The position numbers and the translations under genes were made by a program. The notes under the pieces were generated by a model. That model was not told the origin of the DNA. It did not search any database and was given only the letters and a program-made list of their open reading frames with translations. From Vibrio cincinnatiensis (lineage in GTDB: Bacteria > Pseudomonadota > Gammaproteobacteria > Enterobacterales > Vibrionaceae), in contig NZ_SGOM01000003.1 of NCBI RefSeq assembly GCF_022113815.1, forward strand, positions 248,001-312,000: a DNA stretch of 64,000 nt, in the 5' to 3' direction. This document shows, piece by piece, positions 26,848 to 36,505 of this stretch (position 1 is its first letter; every line of letters begins with the position of its first letter).

Positions 26848-29199
26848 ATGAACTTACGCAAACTCTTCATTATTAGCTTAGTTACCCTTTTCTCTGGCTG
26901 TGCTGTTTTAGCAAGCCTCAACTATGATCAACTGTTTGGGAAACCTCAAGTAAGAGAGCGCCAAGCTCCTCTAGATTCCGCTGCTGCTCATTTTTTTCTT
27001 GATCAAGTCAAACCGATTATTGATAAACGCTGTGTGGTCTGCCATGCCTGCTACGATGCGCCATGTCAACTAAAGATGTCTTCCGTTGAAGGCATTGATC
27101 GAGGTGCCAGTAAAGAAAAAGTTTACCAAGGTACACGCTTAACGGCGGCATCCCCCACTCGGTTATTTGAAGATGCTCAACTCACTAAAGAATGGCGGGA
27201 GTTTAATTTCCACCCTATCCTCAATGAACGGGAACAGTCACCCAATGCCAATTTGCAAGCTGGTTTGATGGCCCGTTTATTGATGCAGAAAGAGGCCCAC
27301 CCCCTCCCGAAACAAACTCAGTTGGAAGGGTTTGACTTCTCAATTGATCGTGAAGAACAATGCGTTGCGATAGAAGAATATGAACAATACCAAACCCTGT
27401 ACCCTGACTGGGGAATGCCATTTGGGATGCCCAACTTAGCTCAATCCGATTACCAAACATTAATGACCTGGTTAGAAAATGGCGCAATCATGAATGCCCA
27501 CCTTCCACTCACCAAGCAGCAGCAAAGTTTAGTCACGCAATATGAAGCTTTTCTGAATGCGGACGCGCTAAAGAATCAATTAGCAGCTCGCTATATTTAT
27601 GAGCATTTATTTCTCTCTCACCTCTATTTTTCAGATCTAGCAGAACCTCGATTTTTTACACTCGTTCGTTCGGCAACCCCTCCAGGTCAACCCGTAAAAC
27701 GGATTGCTACTCGCCGACCTTATGATGATCCAAACGTTGAGCGCGTCTACTACCGTTTGATTCCAGAGCAAAGTACGATCGTTGATAAAACCCATATGCC
27801 TTATGCCCTCTATCCACAACGGATCACAGATTGGACAGCATGGTTTATTGACGCTGATTATTCCGTCACTCAACTGCCGAGCTATCAACCTTCCATTGCT
27901 GCCAACCCCATGACGGCATTTATTGATTTACCCGTACAATCACGCTTCAAGTTTATGCTTGATAATGCGCAAAATACCGTGATGGCCTTTATTAAAGGAC
28001 CAGTATGCCGAGGACAGTTAGCACTCAATGTCATTAACGACCGTTTCTGGGTCTTTTTCTTAGATCCTGATAAAGCCGATATACCTGAAGTTAATGAATT
28101 CTATCGATCTCAAGCAGAAAATTTAAAACTGCCCGCAGAGTTAGAAAGTAACACACTGCCATTAACGCATTGGGTTCGCTATGCCAAGCAACAAGCGCGG
28201 TATCTAGAGGCGAAGTCCGAATTCATCAATCATTGGTTTAAAGATGGCACCTACTTAACCACCAATCTCATTTGGGATGGTAATGGAACCAATCCGAATG
28301 CAGCATTAACGATTTTCCGTCACTTTGACAGCGCTTCCGTCGTGCAAGGTTTGGTTGGGGAAAAACCCAAAACCGCATGGGTGATTGACTACGCACTACT
28401 TGAGCGCATTCATTACTTGTTGGTCGCAGGTTTTGATGTATATGGTAATTTTGGCCACCAATTAATTACCCGCATGTTTATGGATTTTTTACGTATGGAA
28501 GGAGAAAGCAACTTTGTCTCTTTCTTACCTCGTGAGGTTCGTCACATAGAAATGTCCAGTTGGTACCAAGATCAAAGCCCACAACTGTCTGATTTTTTAT
28601 TGAAAAATGTCACGCCATTTGATCAACCAAGCCAGGTGAATTACACCACGACTCAGTACAAATCCGAGCTATTCGATAAGCTAAAAGCGCATGTGCATCC
28701 GATTTTAAGCACGCGTTATGAGATTGTGGATACCGGATTACTCCCTGAGCATGAAAAAGCACTAGCCAGTATCAATAAAATTAAAGGTTCTGGATTAAAA
28801 GCAATCCCGCAAATCATGATGTTGATGATCGACAACCTCGATGGGCAATCGCAATTGTTTACGCTGCTGCATAAAAACGCGCATACCAATATTTCTAGCC
28901 TGTTTGATGAAGAAAAAAACCGTGATTACGCCAATGATGACCTAACCCTAGTGCGTGGCGTTGTTGGTAGTTATCCTGCGGCTTACTTGAAGCTCAATGA
29001 ACAACAAGTACCAGAATTAGTTTCACGGTTACAACGTTTAAGTAATGAACAAGATTATATCGCATTGCTGGACCGGTTCGCTGTCCGTCGTAGCGCTGAT
29101 GATTTTTGGTCTTTTAGTGATAAAGTCCACGCTTGGTATCAGCAAGATCAGCCGATTGAATTTGGTCTACTCGACTATAACCGCTTCGAAAACCGTTAA
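26848..29199 (+). CDS. cti: Fatty acid cis/trans isomerase (Cti)
   Basis: A 783-residue Cti of normal length. A c-type heme site CVVCH is at residues 62-66, within IIDKRCVVCHACYDAPCQLKMSS, as in Pseudomonas and Vibrio Cti. The enzyme turns cis unsaturated fatty acids of membrane phospholipids into trans forms, stiffening the membrane against solvents, heat or salt; it acts in the periplasm. The N-terminus MNLRKLFIISLVTLFSGC looks like a lipoprotein signal with the cysteine at residue 18, which would anchor it (inference). No clear ribosome binding site precedes the ATG. It is a single-gene unit. Confidence 0.93.
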   Translation: MNLRKLFIISLVTLFSGCAVLASLNYDQLFGKPQVRERQAPLDSAAAHFFLDQVKPIIDKRCVVCHACYDAPCQLKMSSVEGIDRGASKEKVYQGTRLTAASPTRLFEDAQLTKEWREFNFHPILNEREQSPNANLQAGLMARLLMQKEAHPLPKQTQLEGFDFSIDREEQCVAIEEYEQYQTLYPDWGMPFGMPNLAQSDYQTLMTWLENGAIMNAHLPLTKQQQSLVTQYEAFLNADALKNQLAARYIYEHLFLSHLYFSDLAEPRFFTLVRSATPPGQPVKRIATRRPYDDPNVERVYYRLIPEQSTIVDKTHMPYALYPQRITDWTAWFIDADYSVTQLPSYQPSIAANPMTAFIDLPVQSRFKFMLDNAQNTVMAFIKGPVCRGQLALNVINDRFWVFFLDPDKADIPEVNEFYRSQAENLKLPAELESNTLPLTHWVRYAKQQARYLEAKSEFINHWFKDGTYLTTNLIWDGNGTNPNAALTIFRHFDSASVVQGLVGEKPKTAWVIDYALLERIHYLLVAGFDVYGNFGHQLITRMFMDFLRMEGESNFVSFLPREVRHIEMSSWYQDQSPQLSDFLLKNVTPFDQPSQVNYTTTQYKSELFDKLKAHVHPILSTRYEIVDTGLLPEHEKALASINKIKGSGLKAIPQIMMLMIDNLDGQSQLFTLLHKNAHTNISSLFDEEKNRDYANDDLTLVRGVVGSYPAAYLKLNEQQVPELVSRLQRLSNEQDYIALLDRFAVRRSADDFWSFSDKVHAWYQQDQPIEFGLLDYNRFENR

Positions 29200-29346
29200 T
29201 ATTCATAGAAAGGCCCCAATGTGAATTAGCGCGAATAGGCTGCTTGTTCAAATTGAAGGGCCTCAGCAAAATTGGAAAACTGGGTATATACTAACCAAGA
29301 ATGACCAGTGACACTCCCAACTCAAGTGAATAACAGGAGGTGTGAG

Positions 29347-29535
29347 ATGAGCATTAGAGACAGCATTGATGTACTCGAACAACAAATCTATGTGGCTTGT
29401 TCAGAAGGCGATTATCAAACCGTCAATCAACTTGAGAAGCAATTAGAGCAATTACGTGGGGAAATTGAACATGCTTTTGATGATGACCCATATGCACTCG
29501 AAGGGCGTACATTTATTGATGATGATTGGCGATAG
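29347..29535 (+). CDS. Small acidic hypothetical protein, 62 residues
   Basis: The ATG at 29347 follows AGGAGGTGTGAG, one of the strongest ribosome sites in the window, so this is very likely translated. MSIRDSIDVLEQQIYVACSEGDYQTVNQLEKQLEQLRGEIEH should form a two-helix coiled-coil-like hairpin, followed by the acidic tail DDDPYALEGRTFIDDDWR. No signal or membrane segment. I do not recognise a family; partner binding through the helical part is only a guess. A terminator follows at once. Confidence 0.75.
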   Translation: MSIRDSIDVLEQQIYVACSEGDYQTVNQLEKQLEQLRGEIEHAFDDDPYALEGRTFIDDDWR

Positions 29536-29540
29536 AAACG

Positions 29541-29573
29541 TAAAGGGAGCGCTTAAGCTCCCTTTCTATCTTT
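29541..29573. terminator. Terminator between the small ORF and the S4 protein gene
   Basis: AAAGGGAGC (29542-29550) pairs with GCTCCCTTT (29557-29565), followed by CTATCTTT on the plus strand. The genes on both sides converge here. Confidence 0.75.
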
Positions 29574-29574
29574 G

Positions 29575-30060
29575 CTAGAAAAATCGAATAGCGCTACGGC
29601 CACCGTTGGTGCTAGGTGGCGTCTCTTCAATCGTCTCTTTCGCCTTTGCTTGTGTTTTATTCGGCTGCTTTTTTTTATTTGTGGATTTTTTTTCTTGTTT
29701 TTTACTGAGCTTGCGCTCTTTAGGTTTACTCATCCTAGATGAAGGTGTTTTTTCCTTAGTTGAACCTTTAGCTGGCTTTTGGGGTTCAGCTGGCTCACTG
29801 ATTGGAGCTTCACAAATCACTAAATAATATTCTTGGTTAAACTCAACCAAATCTCCATCATAAAGCTTTCTACGCTTACGAGTCTCTAACTCACCATTTA
29901 CGGCAACGTAGCCTTCTGCGATGGCATACTTCGCTTCGCCACCTCCACTAACCGCATTCGCAAGTTTTAAAACTTTATATAGTTCAATTGGTTGAGTATC
30001 AACCTCAATACCTATTGCTTCGATTTCAATTTCTTGCTGATCGTCGTTCATCTGACTCAT
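29575..30060 (-). CDS. S4-domain RNA-binding protein (YbcJ-like) with lysine-rich tail
   Basis: A 161-residue protein. Residues about 20-90 form an S4-like RNA-binding domain; SGGGEAKYAIAEGYVAVNGELETRKRRKLYDGDLVEF closely follows the YbcJ pattern. The rest is a low-complexity tail rich in lysine and threonine (SKKQEKKSTNKKKQPNK) ending STNGGRSAIRFF. YbcJ of E. coli is only about 70 residues, so the tail is an addition that probably strengthens RNA or ribosome binding (inference). The ATG at 30060 is preferred to a GTG four codons upstream. Confidence 0.85.
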   Translation of the reverse strand: MSQMNDDQQEIEIEAIGIEVDTQPIELYKVLKLANAVSGGGEAKYAIAEGYVAVNGELETRKRRKLYDGDLVEFNQEYYLVICEAPISEPAEPQKPAKGSTKEKTPSSRMSKPKERKLSKKQEKKSTNKKKQPNKTQAKAKETIEETPPSTNGGRSAIRFF

Positions 30061-30135
30061 GGTCGTTCTCACTCAATATTTACCGCTAGTGTATACCGAA
30101 TAGCAGATTTACTGAATCTCACCTTAAAAACAAAA

Positions 30136-31728
30136 TCAACATGAAGACAGCCGTACTAAAGTTTGAGTATAAGGGTGACTTGGGGCAGAAAAGAGTTGGT
30201 CCGTTGGCCCTTGCTCTACAATTTCCCCTTGCTTCATCACAATGGTGTAATGGCATAATGATTTCACCACATTTAAATCGTGACTGATAAATAAGTAAGT
30301 TAACCCATATTTTTCCTGTAGTGACTTTAACAGATCCAGCACTTGAGCTTGGACAGTGCGATCCAACGACGAAGTCGGCTCATCGAGTAAGATAAATTCC
30401 GGTTTTAATACCAACGCTCGGGCTATTGCAATGCGCTGCCGCTGCCCTCCTGAAAATTCATTGGGATAACGGTGACGGGTATTTGGATCCAGTCCAACCT
30501 CTTCCATCGCTAAACAGATAGCTTCATCGATTTCTGTGAGAGAGAGTTGGCTATGCACTGTCAGCCCTTCGCCAATCACTTGAGCCACCGACATGCGAGG
30601 GTTTAACGCGGAAAAGGGATCTTGAAAAACCACCTGCATTTTACGCCGAAATGGCAACATCGCCTGCCTATCAAGTGATTGGATAGTCTGATCGGCATAA
30701 CGAATCTCACCACTCGAATTGACCAACCTTAATACCGCCATGCCTGTGGTCGATTTTCCTGAGCCACTTTCCCCAACTAATCCAATCGCATGCCCTTGAC
30801 GCAACTTAAATGTCATCCCTGTCACCGCTTTGACGTGATCCATGGTGCGTTTAAAAATCCCGCCTTTAATTGGAAACCACACATTCATTTGCTGAGTTTC
30901 TAATAAAACTGGGTTATTTTTATTGACGGCAACCGGTGTGCCACGCGGATCTGATTCAATCAGTAATCGGGTATAAGGATGCTGTGGCGCAGAAAATAAT
31001 TCCGCACAGCGATTTTGTTCAATCACTCGTCCCTCTTGCATCACCGCAACACGATCCGCAATACGTCGAACAATGCTTAAGTCATGAGTAATGAACAGCA
31101 TCGCCATACCCAGCTCTTGCTGCAAAGATTTGAGCAAATCTAAAATCTGCGCCTGAACCGAAACATCCAACGCCGTGGTTGGCTCGTCGGCAATCAAGAG
31201 TTCGGGTTCATTGATCAACGCCATCGCAATCATCACCCGCTGCCGCTCTCCTCCAGATAATTCATGAGGATAAGCATTAATTTTCACCTGTGGTTGTCGA
31301 ATCCCGACTTTTTCTAACCAAGTCATGGCTAAGGATTCTGCGTTGCGTTGACGCATCCCACGGTGAATCGCTAAAGTTTCTACGAGCTGTTTACCAATTT
31401 TATGCAGCGGATTCAGTGACACCATAGGTTCTTGGAAAATCATGCCTATCCGTCCCCCGCGAATACCCCGCAGTTGACGCTCTGAACAGGCTAATAGATT
31501 CAATCCCGCAAACGTGATCTTACCCTGCTGATAATGTGCTGAACCTTTCGGTAAGAGTTTTAAAATAGCGTTGGCTGTGACTGATTTGCCAGAACCACTC
31601 TCCCCCACTAATGCTAGCGTTTCCCCTTTATGAATAGAGAGGGAAACTTGATGAGTCACCGTTTCTATCGCTTGTGCTCGACCAAATCCAATCGAGAGAT
31701 CGGTAATGGTTAATAATGGTTCGCTCAT
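30136..31728 (-). CDS. yejF: Peptide ABC transporter double ATPase YejF
   Basis: A 530-residue ATP-binding protein with two complete ABC cassettes. The first has Walker A GESGSGKS, signature LSGGERQRVMIAMAL and Walker B LLIADEPTTALD; the second has GESGSGKST, FSGGQRQRIAIARAL and ILLDEPTSSLD. The double form is typical of YejF, the energy subunit of the YejABEF peptide importer, which also takes up microcin C in E. coli. Its ATG shares a base with the yejE stop. Confidence 0.95.
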   Translation of the reverse strand: MSEPLLTITDLSIGFGRAQAIETVTHQVSLSIHKGETLALVGESGSGKSVTANAILKLLPKGSAHYQQGKITFAGLNLLACSERQLRGIRGGRIGMIFQEPMVSLNPLHKIGKQLVETLAIHRGMRQRNAESLAMTWLEKVGIRQPQVKINAYPHELSGGERQRVMIAMALINEPELLIADEPTTALDVSVQAQILDLLKSLQQELGMAMLFITHDLSIVRRIADRVAVMQEGRVIEQNRCAELFSAPQHPYTRLLIESDPRGTPVAVNKNNPVLLETQQMNVWFPIKGGIFKRTMDHVKAVTGMTFKLRQGHAIGLVGESGSGKSTTGMAVLRLVNSSGEIRYADQTIQSLDRQAMLPFRRKMQVVFQDPFSALNPRMSVAQVIGEGLTVHSQLSLTEIDEAICLAMEEVGLDPNTRHRYPNEFSGGQRQRIAIARALVLKPEFILLDEPTSSLDRTVQAQVLDLLKSLQEKYGLTYLFISHDLNVVKSLCHYTIVMKQGEIVEQGPTDQLFSAPSHPYTQTLVRLSSC

Positions 31729-32768
31729 TAGCCTCTTCCTTGCACATGTGGATCAAACGCATCACGAACCGCTTCACCAATAAAAACCAGCAGTGTGAGC
31801 ATCAGAGATAAAACTGCGAACGCCGAAATACCCAACCACGGGGCTTGTAAATTCGCTTTGCCTTGCGCTAATAATTCGCCTAGTGAGGGTGAACCCACTG
31901 GCAAGCCAAAACCGAGAAAGTCCAGTGAGGTTAAAGTGGTGACTGAACCCGATAAAATAAAAGGCATCATAGTGAGTGAGGCAACCATGGCATTGGGTAA
32001 CATATGTCGGAAGATGATTCGGGTATCTTTTACTCCCATCGCTTGCGCTGCACGAATATAATCAAAGTTACGGCAACGCAAAAACTCCGCGCGTACCACC
32101 CCCACCAAGCTCATCCAACTAAATAACACCATGATCCCAAGTAACCACCAAAAGTTGGGTTCGACAAAACTGGAGAGGATAATTAACAAGAATAAAGTTG
32201 GCATGCCTGACCAGACTTCAATAAAGCGTTGTCCGAACAGATCCAACCAGCCGCCGTAGTAGCCTTGGGTTGCTCCCACCAAAACACCAATCACCGATGA
32301 AATAATCGTTAATGCAAAGCCGAATAATACTGAAACCCGAAAACCGTAGATAATTCTGGCTAATACATCACGCCCTTTATCATCCGTACCTAACCAGTTA
32401 ACAGAATCCGGTGCAGAAGGCACCGAGCCGACCACATTGAGATTGATGGTATCGTAGCTAAACCGAATCGGCGCCCAGATGAGATAGCCTTTTTGCTCAA
32501 TTAATTCCACGACGTAAGGGTCGGTATAATCCGCTTCTGTTTCGAATTCGCCCCCAAAGCGGGTTTCTGCATATTGAGTAACGACAGGGAAAAACCACTG
32601 ATGGTCATAAGAGACCAGCAGCGGTTTATCATTGGCAATAATTTCAGCAAACAGACTCACGATAAAGAGCAGCGAAAAAATCCACAGCGAATAGAAACCT
32701 CGCCGATGAGATTTAAACCTTTGCCAGCGCGCCTGAGTTAATGGATTAATCATTGATTTCTTTACCAT
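31728..32768 (-). CDS. yejE: Peptide ABC transporter permease YejE
   Basis: A 346-residue inner-membrane permease. A membrane helix near residues 30-45 precedes a long periplasmic section (NDKPLLVSYDHQWFFPVVTQYAETRFGGEFETEADYTDP), typical of YejE. The permease domain contains the EAA motif region EFLRCRNFDYIRAAQAMGVKDTRIIFRHMLPNA. It starts two bases after yejB and pairs with YejB to form the channel. Confidence 0.95.
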   Translation of the reverse strand: MVKKSMINPLTQARWQRFKSHRRGFYSLWIFSLLFIVSLFAEIIANDKPLLVSYDHQWFFPVVTQYAETRFGGEFETEADYTDPYVVELIEQKGYLIWAPIRFSYDTINLNVVGSVPSAPDSVNWLGTDDKGRDVLARIIYGFRVSVLFGFALTIISSVIGVLVGATQGYYGGWLDLFGQRFIEVWSGMPTLFLLIILSSFVEPNFWWLLGIMVLFSWMSLVGVVRAEFLRCRNFDYIRAAQAMGVKDTRIIFRHMLPNAMVASLTMMPFILSGSVTTLTSLDFLGFGLPVGSPSLGELLAQGKANLQAPWLGISAFAVLSLMLTLLVFIGEAVRDAFDPHVQGRG

Positions 32769-32770
32769 GC

Positions 32771-33853
32771 TTAGCGCGCCTCAAAATCAATACGTGGATC
32801 CACCCAAGTGTAGGTAAGATCGGAAATAATACTGAGCAGTAACCCAAGTAATGTCATGATATAGAGTGAGCTGAATACGACGGGATAGTCGCGTTGAATG
32901 GTTGACTCAAACCCGAGCAAACCGATGCCTTCTAAAGAGAACATCACTTCAATCAACATCGATCCAGTAAAGAAAATACCGATAAAGGCGCTAGGAAAAC
33001 CCGCAATGATGATCAACATGGCATTGCGAAAGACGTGTTTATATAAAATAGTCCGTTCATCCAACCCTTTGGCTCGTGCAGTGACCACATATTGCTTATT
33101 GATCTCATCAAGAAAGGAGTTTTTCGTCAGCATACTTAAGGTTGCAAACCCACCGATCACCATTGCAAAAATGGGCAGCGCCAAATGCCAAAAATAATCG
33201 AGTATTTTTTGATACCAGAGTAATTGTTCAAAATGATCAGACACTAATCCTCGTAGTGGGAACCAGCTAAAGTAGTTTCCGCTCGCAAAGAGAATAATCA
33301 AGATGATCGCAAATAAAAAACCGGGAATTGCATAACCGACAATCACCATGGCACTTGACCAGACATCAAAGCGAGAGCCGTGATGAATCGCTTTCATAAT
33401 GCCAAGGGGAATGGAAATAAAGTAGATGATGAGCGTACTCCATAACCCCAGAGAAATAGAAACAGGCAGACGTTCTACGATCAAGTCAATCACATCCCCA
33501 CCACGAAACAGACTCTCACCAAAATTAAAGGTCAGATAGTTTTTCAACATTTCAAAATAGCGTTGATGTATGGGCTTATCAAAACCAAACTGGCGTTTGA
33601 TCTCCTCAACCACTTCGGGATCTAAGCCCCGTGAACCTTTATAACCTGAGCTATCATCCAGTTTGCTGGCGATAACTTCTTGCCCACCGCCTGTAAATCG
33701 TTCCATGATGCCAGAGGTGTGCCCTTCTAGCTGGGCAATCGCTTGTTCAACGGGGCCACCCGGCGCAATTTGAATAATAAAAAAATTGATGGTGATGATC
33801 GCCCACAAGGTGGGGATCACCAGCAATAAACGGCGAAAAATATACGCAGCCAT
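32771..33853 (-). CDS. yejB: Peptide ABC transporter permease YejB
   Basis: A 360-residue DppB-type permease. [40 protein letters not shown] is the classical N-terminus, with the longer insertion before the second helix seen in YejB. The EAA loop is [36 protein letters not shown] precedes the ATG. It is the first permease gene after yejA. Confidence 0.95.
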   Translation of the reverse strand: MAAYIFRRLLLVIPTLWAIITINFFIIQIAPGGPVEQAIAQLEGHTSGIMERFTGGGQEVIASKLDDSSGYKGSRGLDPEVVEEIKRQFGFDKPIHQRYFEMLKNYLTFNFGESLFRGGDVIDLIVERLPVSISLGLWSTLIIYFISIPLGIMKAIHHGSRFDVWSSAMVIVGYAIPGFLFAIILIILFASGNYFSWFPLRGLVSDHFEQLLWYQKILDYFWHLALPIFAMVIGGFATLSMLTKNSFLDEINKQYVVTARAKGLDERTILYKHVFRNAMLIIIAGFPSAFIGIFFTGSMLIEVMFSLEGIGLLGFESTIQRDYPVVFSSLYIMTLLGLLLSIISDLTYTWVDPRIDFEAR

Positions 33854-33862
33854 GTCTACCTC

Positions 33863-35680
33863 TTAACGGCGTTTGGCAGGAAGTTTCTGCGCTTTCTGCT
33901 CAGAGATCCACCAAGTGTCTAGCCCTAAATCATAATCTGGCATCACATCTGGACGTTCAAATTTATCCCAACTGGCTACTCGATACATTCCGGTATACCA
34001 CTGAGGAATTAGGTAAAAATTCCATTGTAAAACACGATCCAATGCTTTCCCTAATGCAGCTAACTGCGGTGGATTTTGTTGATTTTGGGCGATTTGCTCA
34101 GTGAGAGCATCAATTACCGGATCCTGAACCCCCGCGGTGTTATAGGTGGAATCCATATAACTTGAGTGCCAAACGATCAGTAAATTAGGGCTCGGATAAG
34201 GGTTGGCGAAAAAGCTGGATGAGACCATGTCAAAATCTCGATCACGCAGCCGTTTGGTATATTGCGTGGTATCAATAGTGCGAATCTTCATATCAATACC
34301 CATCAACTTTAAATTGCGCTGGATAGGAATGGCAATTCGCTCGGTCGTTGGGCTGTAAATGAGCAGCTCAAAGCTCATCGGCTCACCCGTTGCCACATTC
34401 TTCATCACTTTATCGCTCAGTTCCCATCCCGCTTCTTTTAGCAAGCGGAAAGCTTCTCGCATCTGTGGACGAATCCGACCGCTGCCATCGGTCACTGGTG
34501 GCTGATATTCTTGGGTAAAGACCCGAGCGGGGAGCTGATCTTTAAACGGTTCAAGTACCGCTAACTCTTGCTCACTCGGCAAGCCTTGTGCTTCATAAGG
34601 GGTGTTTTGGAAATAGCTACGGGTGCGGGAGTATTGATCGTAAAACATATTACGATTCATCCATTCAAAATCCATTGCGTAGTTTAATGCTTCACGTACT
34701 CGAACATCTTGGAAAATCGGCCGCTGAGTATTAAAAACAAATCCTTGAGTCGCGACAGGCGCATGGTGTGGGAGCTCTTCTTTCTTAATAAATCCCTTAT
34801 CAAAATTGGCCCCCGTATAAGAAGTCGCCCAAAACTTAGCCTGACTCTCTTGGCGTAGATCAAACTCTCCCGCTTTAAACGCTTCGAGCATCACCGTATC
34901 ATCACGATAATAGTCATATTGCACTTGCTTAAAGTTATTACGCCCAACGTTCACCGGTAGATCTTTCGCCCAATAGTCATCCACTAGCTGATAAGTGACA
35001 CTTTGACCGGGTTTAAAATCCACCACACGATAAGGTCCACTGCCTACAGGAGGTTGATTTAAAGGTTCAGACAAGTTTTTATCTTGCCAAAAATGAGCCG
35101 GTAATACCCGCGTGGACTGAGCAAAACTAAAGAGCTTCTCACGATTCCCCTCTTTCATTTCAACTCGCACGGTACGCTTATTTAAGGCTTTCACCGATTT
35201 TATTTCTTGATAATACACTCGATACTGAGCGACACCTTCGGTCATAAATTTATCAAAGGTAAACTCCACATCATAAGCGGTGATCGGTGTACCGTCGTGA
35301 AAACGTGCCGCAGGGTTAATATCCAACTCAAGCCAGAGGTAATCGTCAGAATAACGGACTTTTTCGGCGATAAGTGGATAGTAGGTATCGATTTCATCGC
35401 TGGGGGAAAACATTAATGTGTCATATAATTCACCCGATCCCGCAGCCGCCACTCCACGTGAGGCATAACGGTTAAAATTATCAAAGGTGCCAATCTGCCC
35501 ATAAGTGATTTTCCCATACTTGGGCGCTTGAGGATTCACATAATCAAAATGAGTAAAGTTGATCGGATATTTAGCCTTACCATAACCGACTAACTGGGTT
35601 GTCTCTATAACATCCGCCCAAACTATCTGACTGGATACGAGTAATAATGCCCCCAATACCCATCGTGAATATTTCCCCAT
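33863..35680 (-). CDS. yejA: Peptide-binding protein YejA
   Basis: A 605-residue periplasmic binding protein of the SBP_bac_5 family. MGKYSRWVLGALLLVSSQIVWA is a signal peptide with likely cleavage after VWA (residue 22). KYPINFTHFDYVNPQAPKYGKITYGQIGTFDNFNRYASRG is characteristic of YejA. It delivers oligopeptides to YejBEF. GGACG precedes the ATG; it is the first gene of yejABEF, so the promoter lies in 35681-35818. Confidence 0.95.
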   Translation of the reverse strand: MGKYSRWVLGALLLVSSQIVWADVIETTQLVGYGKAKYPINFTHFDYVNPQAPKYGKITYGQIGTFDNFNRYASRGVAAAGSGELYDTLMFSPSDEIDTYYPLIAEKVRYSDDYLWLELDINPAARFHDGTPITAYDVEFTFDKFMTEGVAQYRVYYQEIKSVKALNKRTVRVEMKEGNREKLFSFAQSTRVLPAHFWQDKNLSEPLNQPPVGSGPYRVVDFKPGQSVTYQLVDDYWAKDLPVNVGRNNFKQVQYDYYRDDTVMLEAFKAGEFDLRQESQAKFWATSYTGANFDKGFIKKEELPHHAPVATQGFVFNTQRPIFQDVRVREALNYAMDFEWMNRNMFYDQYSRTRSYFQNTPYEAQGLPSEQELAVLEPFKDQLPARVFTQEYQPPVTDGSGRIRPQMREAFRLLKEAGWELSDKVMKNVATGEPMSFELLIYSPTTERIAIPIQRNLKLMGIDMKIRTIDTTQYTKRLRDRDFDMVSSSFFANPYPSPNLLIVWHSSYMDSTYNTAGVQDPVIDALTEQIAQNQQNPPQLAALGKALDRVLQWNFYLIPQWYTGMYRVASWDKFERPDVMPDYDLGLDTWWISEQKAQKLPAKRR

Positions 35681-35818
35681 TTAAACGTCCTTCTGGTTAA
35701 CTGGTTGTCTTTCGTCTTATCCTATTGTTTTTACTATACTCAACTACAGGCAAGATACCAAAACATAACTAACAGGATTGGCTTTAATAACGGTATTTAA
35801 AGTGAATCTAGCTTGGCT

Positions 35819-36337
35819 TTAAAGCAATTCTTTGGCAATCAAGCGCAGTAAGAAAGTCTCTCTCTCAATGCTCATGCCTTTTTGTTGACTGTGTGCCATC
35901 GTCTGTTCGTTATGAGCAATGGCTTGATGAATATTCATCCAAATAGGTTTCATACCATTTTTAATTTCATAATCTTCAAAACGTGTTTGTCCAAGCTGGC
36001 GATCGACTTTACAGGTATAGCAGTAAGAAATCATATGCATCACATCGGCATCCTCTCGATACCAAGGACGAAATTCTTCATAGAGGCCATAGGGCTGGAT
36101 CATCTGAATATTGTTTGCTCCTGTTTCTTCCTGTAATTCACGCACCATGGCTTGAATGACGTCTTCCTGCTCGTCAATTCCCCCGCCTGGTAAGGTGTAG
36201 TCATGATACCGCTCAGTATAAAGAAGTAAAATTTCTTCACCTTCTATGGCTATAGCTCGCGCTGCTTTGCGTTGCACTATTGAATGGTTGCTGAGGTTTT
36301 CGATCTCTGGATGAGTGGAAGTGTGTAAATGTCGCAT
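35819..36337 (-). CDS. NUDIX hydrolase
   Basis: A 172-residue NUDIX enzyme. The catalytic Nudix box GX5EX7REUXEEXGU is intact at residues 52-74 (GGIDEQEDVIQAMVRELQEE and onward), where the glutamates bind magnesium. It should hydrolyse a nucleoside diphosphate linked to another group; the substrate is not evident. The N-terminus HLHTSTHPEIENLSNHSIVQRKAARAIAI is longer than the minimal fold. It is divergent from the viuB-like gene and shares a 170-base region with a Fur box, but nothing shows it is iron-regulated. Confidence 0.88.
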   Translation of the reverse strand: MRHLHTSTHPEIENLSNHSIVQRKAARAIAIEGEEILLLYTERYHDYTLPGGGIDEQEDVIQAMVRELQEETGANNIQMIQPYGLYEEFRPWYREDADVMHMISYCYTCKVDRQLGQTRFEDYEIKNGMKPIWMNIHQAIAHNEQTMAHSQQKGMSIERETFLLRLIAKELL

Positions 36338-36432
36338 GAATATCTCACTTTGCTCTTTGTGGTGAATGTTATCATGTAGACTAATCAGCGCACGGATCCG
36401 TTCATTATTTTTATCGGTAAATTATTGTAAAC

Positions 36433-36451
36433 GACAACGATTATCATTGCC
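36433..36451 (+). promoter_or_regulatory. Fur box upstream of the siderophore reductase
   Basis: GACAACGATTATCATTGCC matches 14 of 19 positions of the Fur consensus GATAATGATAATCATTATC. It lies 55 bases before the viuB-like start, where a Fur-iron repressor would block transcription in iron-rich cells. Confidence 0.7.
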
Positions 36452-36505
36452 GAGGTGTGAAATTATCGTTATGGTAAGCCACATAAAGTCAGCGAGATAA
36501 ATACT

